From contig NZ_JAHHIU010000129.1 in the NCBI RefSeq assembly GCF_024539815.1, positions 1 to 40,471 of the forward strand: 40,471 nucleotides of DNA, in the 5' to 3' direction. The position numbers and the translations under genes were made by a program. The notes below the pieces were generated by a model that was not told the DNA's origin, made no database searches, and saw only the letters and a program-made list of their open reading frames with translations. This DNA comes from Streptomyces hayashii (GTDB taxonomy: Bacteria; Actinomycetota; Actinomycetes; Streptomycetales; Streptomycetaceae). Positions 40,014-40,471 of this stretch are shown here, one piece after another. How positions within the stretch are numbered: position 1 is the first letter of the stretch; every line of letters starts with the position of its first letter.

Positions 40014-40421
40014 ATGAAGAAGCTGTGGGCATCCGCGGCTCTCGCCGCCTCGGTCGCCGGCCTCGCGGCCGTGACCGCCCCGCAGGCGCTGGCCATCGGC
40101 GACGACAGCGGCACCACGTCCGCCAGCGGCAACGGCGCCTCGTCGGAGTTCGGCAACTCGGCCACCTTCGGCGACATGAGCCCGCAGCTCTCGCTGGTCC
40201 AGGGTTCGCTGAACAAGCCGTGCATCGGCCTGCCGGCGAAGCTCAACGCCCAGTCGCTCGTCGCGGCCCTCAACATCGGCGTCCAGGACATCCCGATCCT
40301 GTCCGCCCCGCAGAACCAGCAGTGCGTCGAGAACAGCACCCAGGCGAAGGGCGACGAGCCGCTGTCGCACCTCCTGGACGACATCTCGGTCCTGGCGGGC
40401 AACGGCGTCGGCAACGGCTGA
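40014..40421 (+). CDS. Third rodlin
   Basis: This 135-residue rodlin starts at ATG 40014 after GAAGGGA. Signal peptide (MKKLWASAALAASVAGLAAV), GDDSGTTSASGNGASSEFGN, Cys in NKPCIGLPAK and NQQCVENST, and the shared end (GDEPLSHLLDDISVLAGNG). It is separated from the divergent pair by the LCP gene. S. coelicolor has two rodlins, so this is an extra copy relative to that species. Confidence 0.92.
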   Translation: MKKLWASAALAASVAGLAAVTAPQALAIGDDSGTTSASGNGASSEFGNSATFGDMSPQLSLVQGSLNKPCIGLPAKLNAQSLVAALNIGVQDIPILSAPQNQQCVENSTQAKGDEPLSHLLDDISVLAGNGVGNG

Positions 40422-40448
40422 GCGACGGCCCGACGTTCCGCGACGGCG

Positions 40449-40471
40449 GGTCACCGGTTCCTCCGGTGACC
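40449..40471 (+). terminator. Terminator of the third rodlin gene
   Basis: GGTCACCGG (40449-40457) pairs perfectly with CCGGTGACC (40463-40471), 5-nt loop, at the right edge of the window. Confidence 0.75.

Overview
The window is high-GC actinobacterial DNA from a Streptomyces. Frequent GTG starts, ATGA/GTGA start-stop overlaps, a full set of chaplins and rodlins (proteins of the aerial-hypha and spore surface), a MelC1/MelC2 tyrosinase pair and a gamma-butyrolactone-type regulatory locus all fit that genus and no other well. No rRNA, tRNA, CRISPR array, transposase or integrase was seen.

Region A (1-10.3 kb) is a signalling and regulatory block. On the minus strand lie a cytochrome P450, a HAD-fold protein and a short-chain dehydrogenase (tightly coupled), two TetR-family receptors of the ArpA/ScbR type, a SARP activator, a class A FAD monooxygenase, an adenosine kinase and the start of a cobalamin-dependent methionine synthase. 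An AfsA-family signal synthase is divergent from the P450. AfsA with a P450, a dehydrogenase and a HAD protein suggests a butenolide or gamma-butyrolactone autoregulator. Inverted repeats resembling autoregulatory elements (AREs) lie upstream of the SARP (overlapping a TTGACA -35 box) and of one receptor gene. Weaker versions precede the other receptor and the afsA gene. Adenosine kinase plus MetH looks like an S-adenosylmethionine (SAM) recycling cassette.

Region B (10.36-15.25 kb) is the least familiar part. A phosphopantetheinyl transferase and a SpeD-family pyruvoyl decarboxylase are transcribed left. Divergently, a three-gene overlapping operon encodes a branched-chain polyamine synthase (BpsA/DUF43) fused to an acetyltransferase, an FkbH-like HAD protein and an acyl carrier protein. 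Together they suggest a small-molecule pathway that joins aminopropyl or polyamine chemistry to a carrier-bound (probably glyceryl) unit, under autoregulator control. I know no described pathway with this gene set. The SpeD protein carries Tyr where the catalytic Cys is expected.

Region C (15.4-40.5 kb) is a cell-surface locus: a chaplin with a His/Gly tail, tyrosinase and its copper chaperone, three uncharacterised secreted proteins, a VKOR-type disulfide oxidase, another short chaplin, a secreted protein, an eight-gene exopolysaccharide operon (22.3-31.9 kb), a secreted GH26-like hydrolase, an ATP-grasp/FAD-oxidoreductase pair, a sortase-anchored long chaplin, a third short chaplin, three rodlins and an LCP-family protein. 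As I recall it, the chaplin/tyrosinase/rodlin order matches the SCO2699-SCO2719 region of S. coelicolor. Regions A and B therefore look like an accessory cluster beside a conserved developmental locus. Strong intrinsic terminators separate many of the units.
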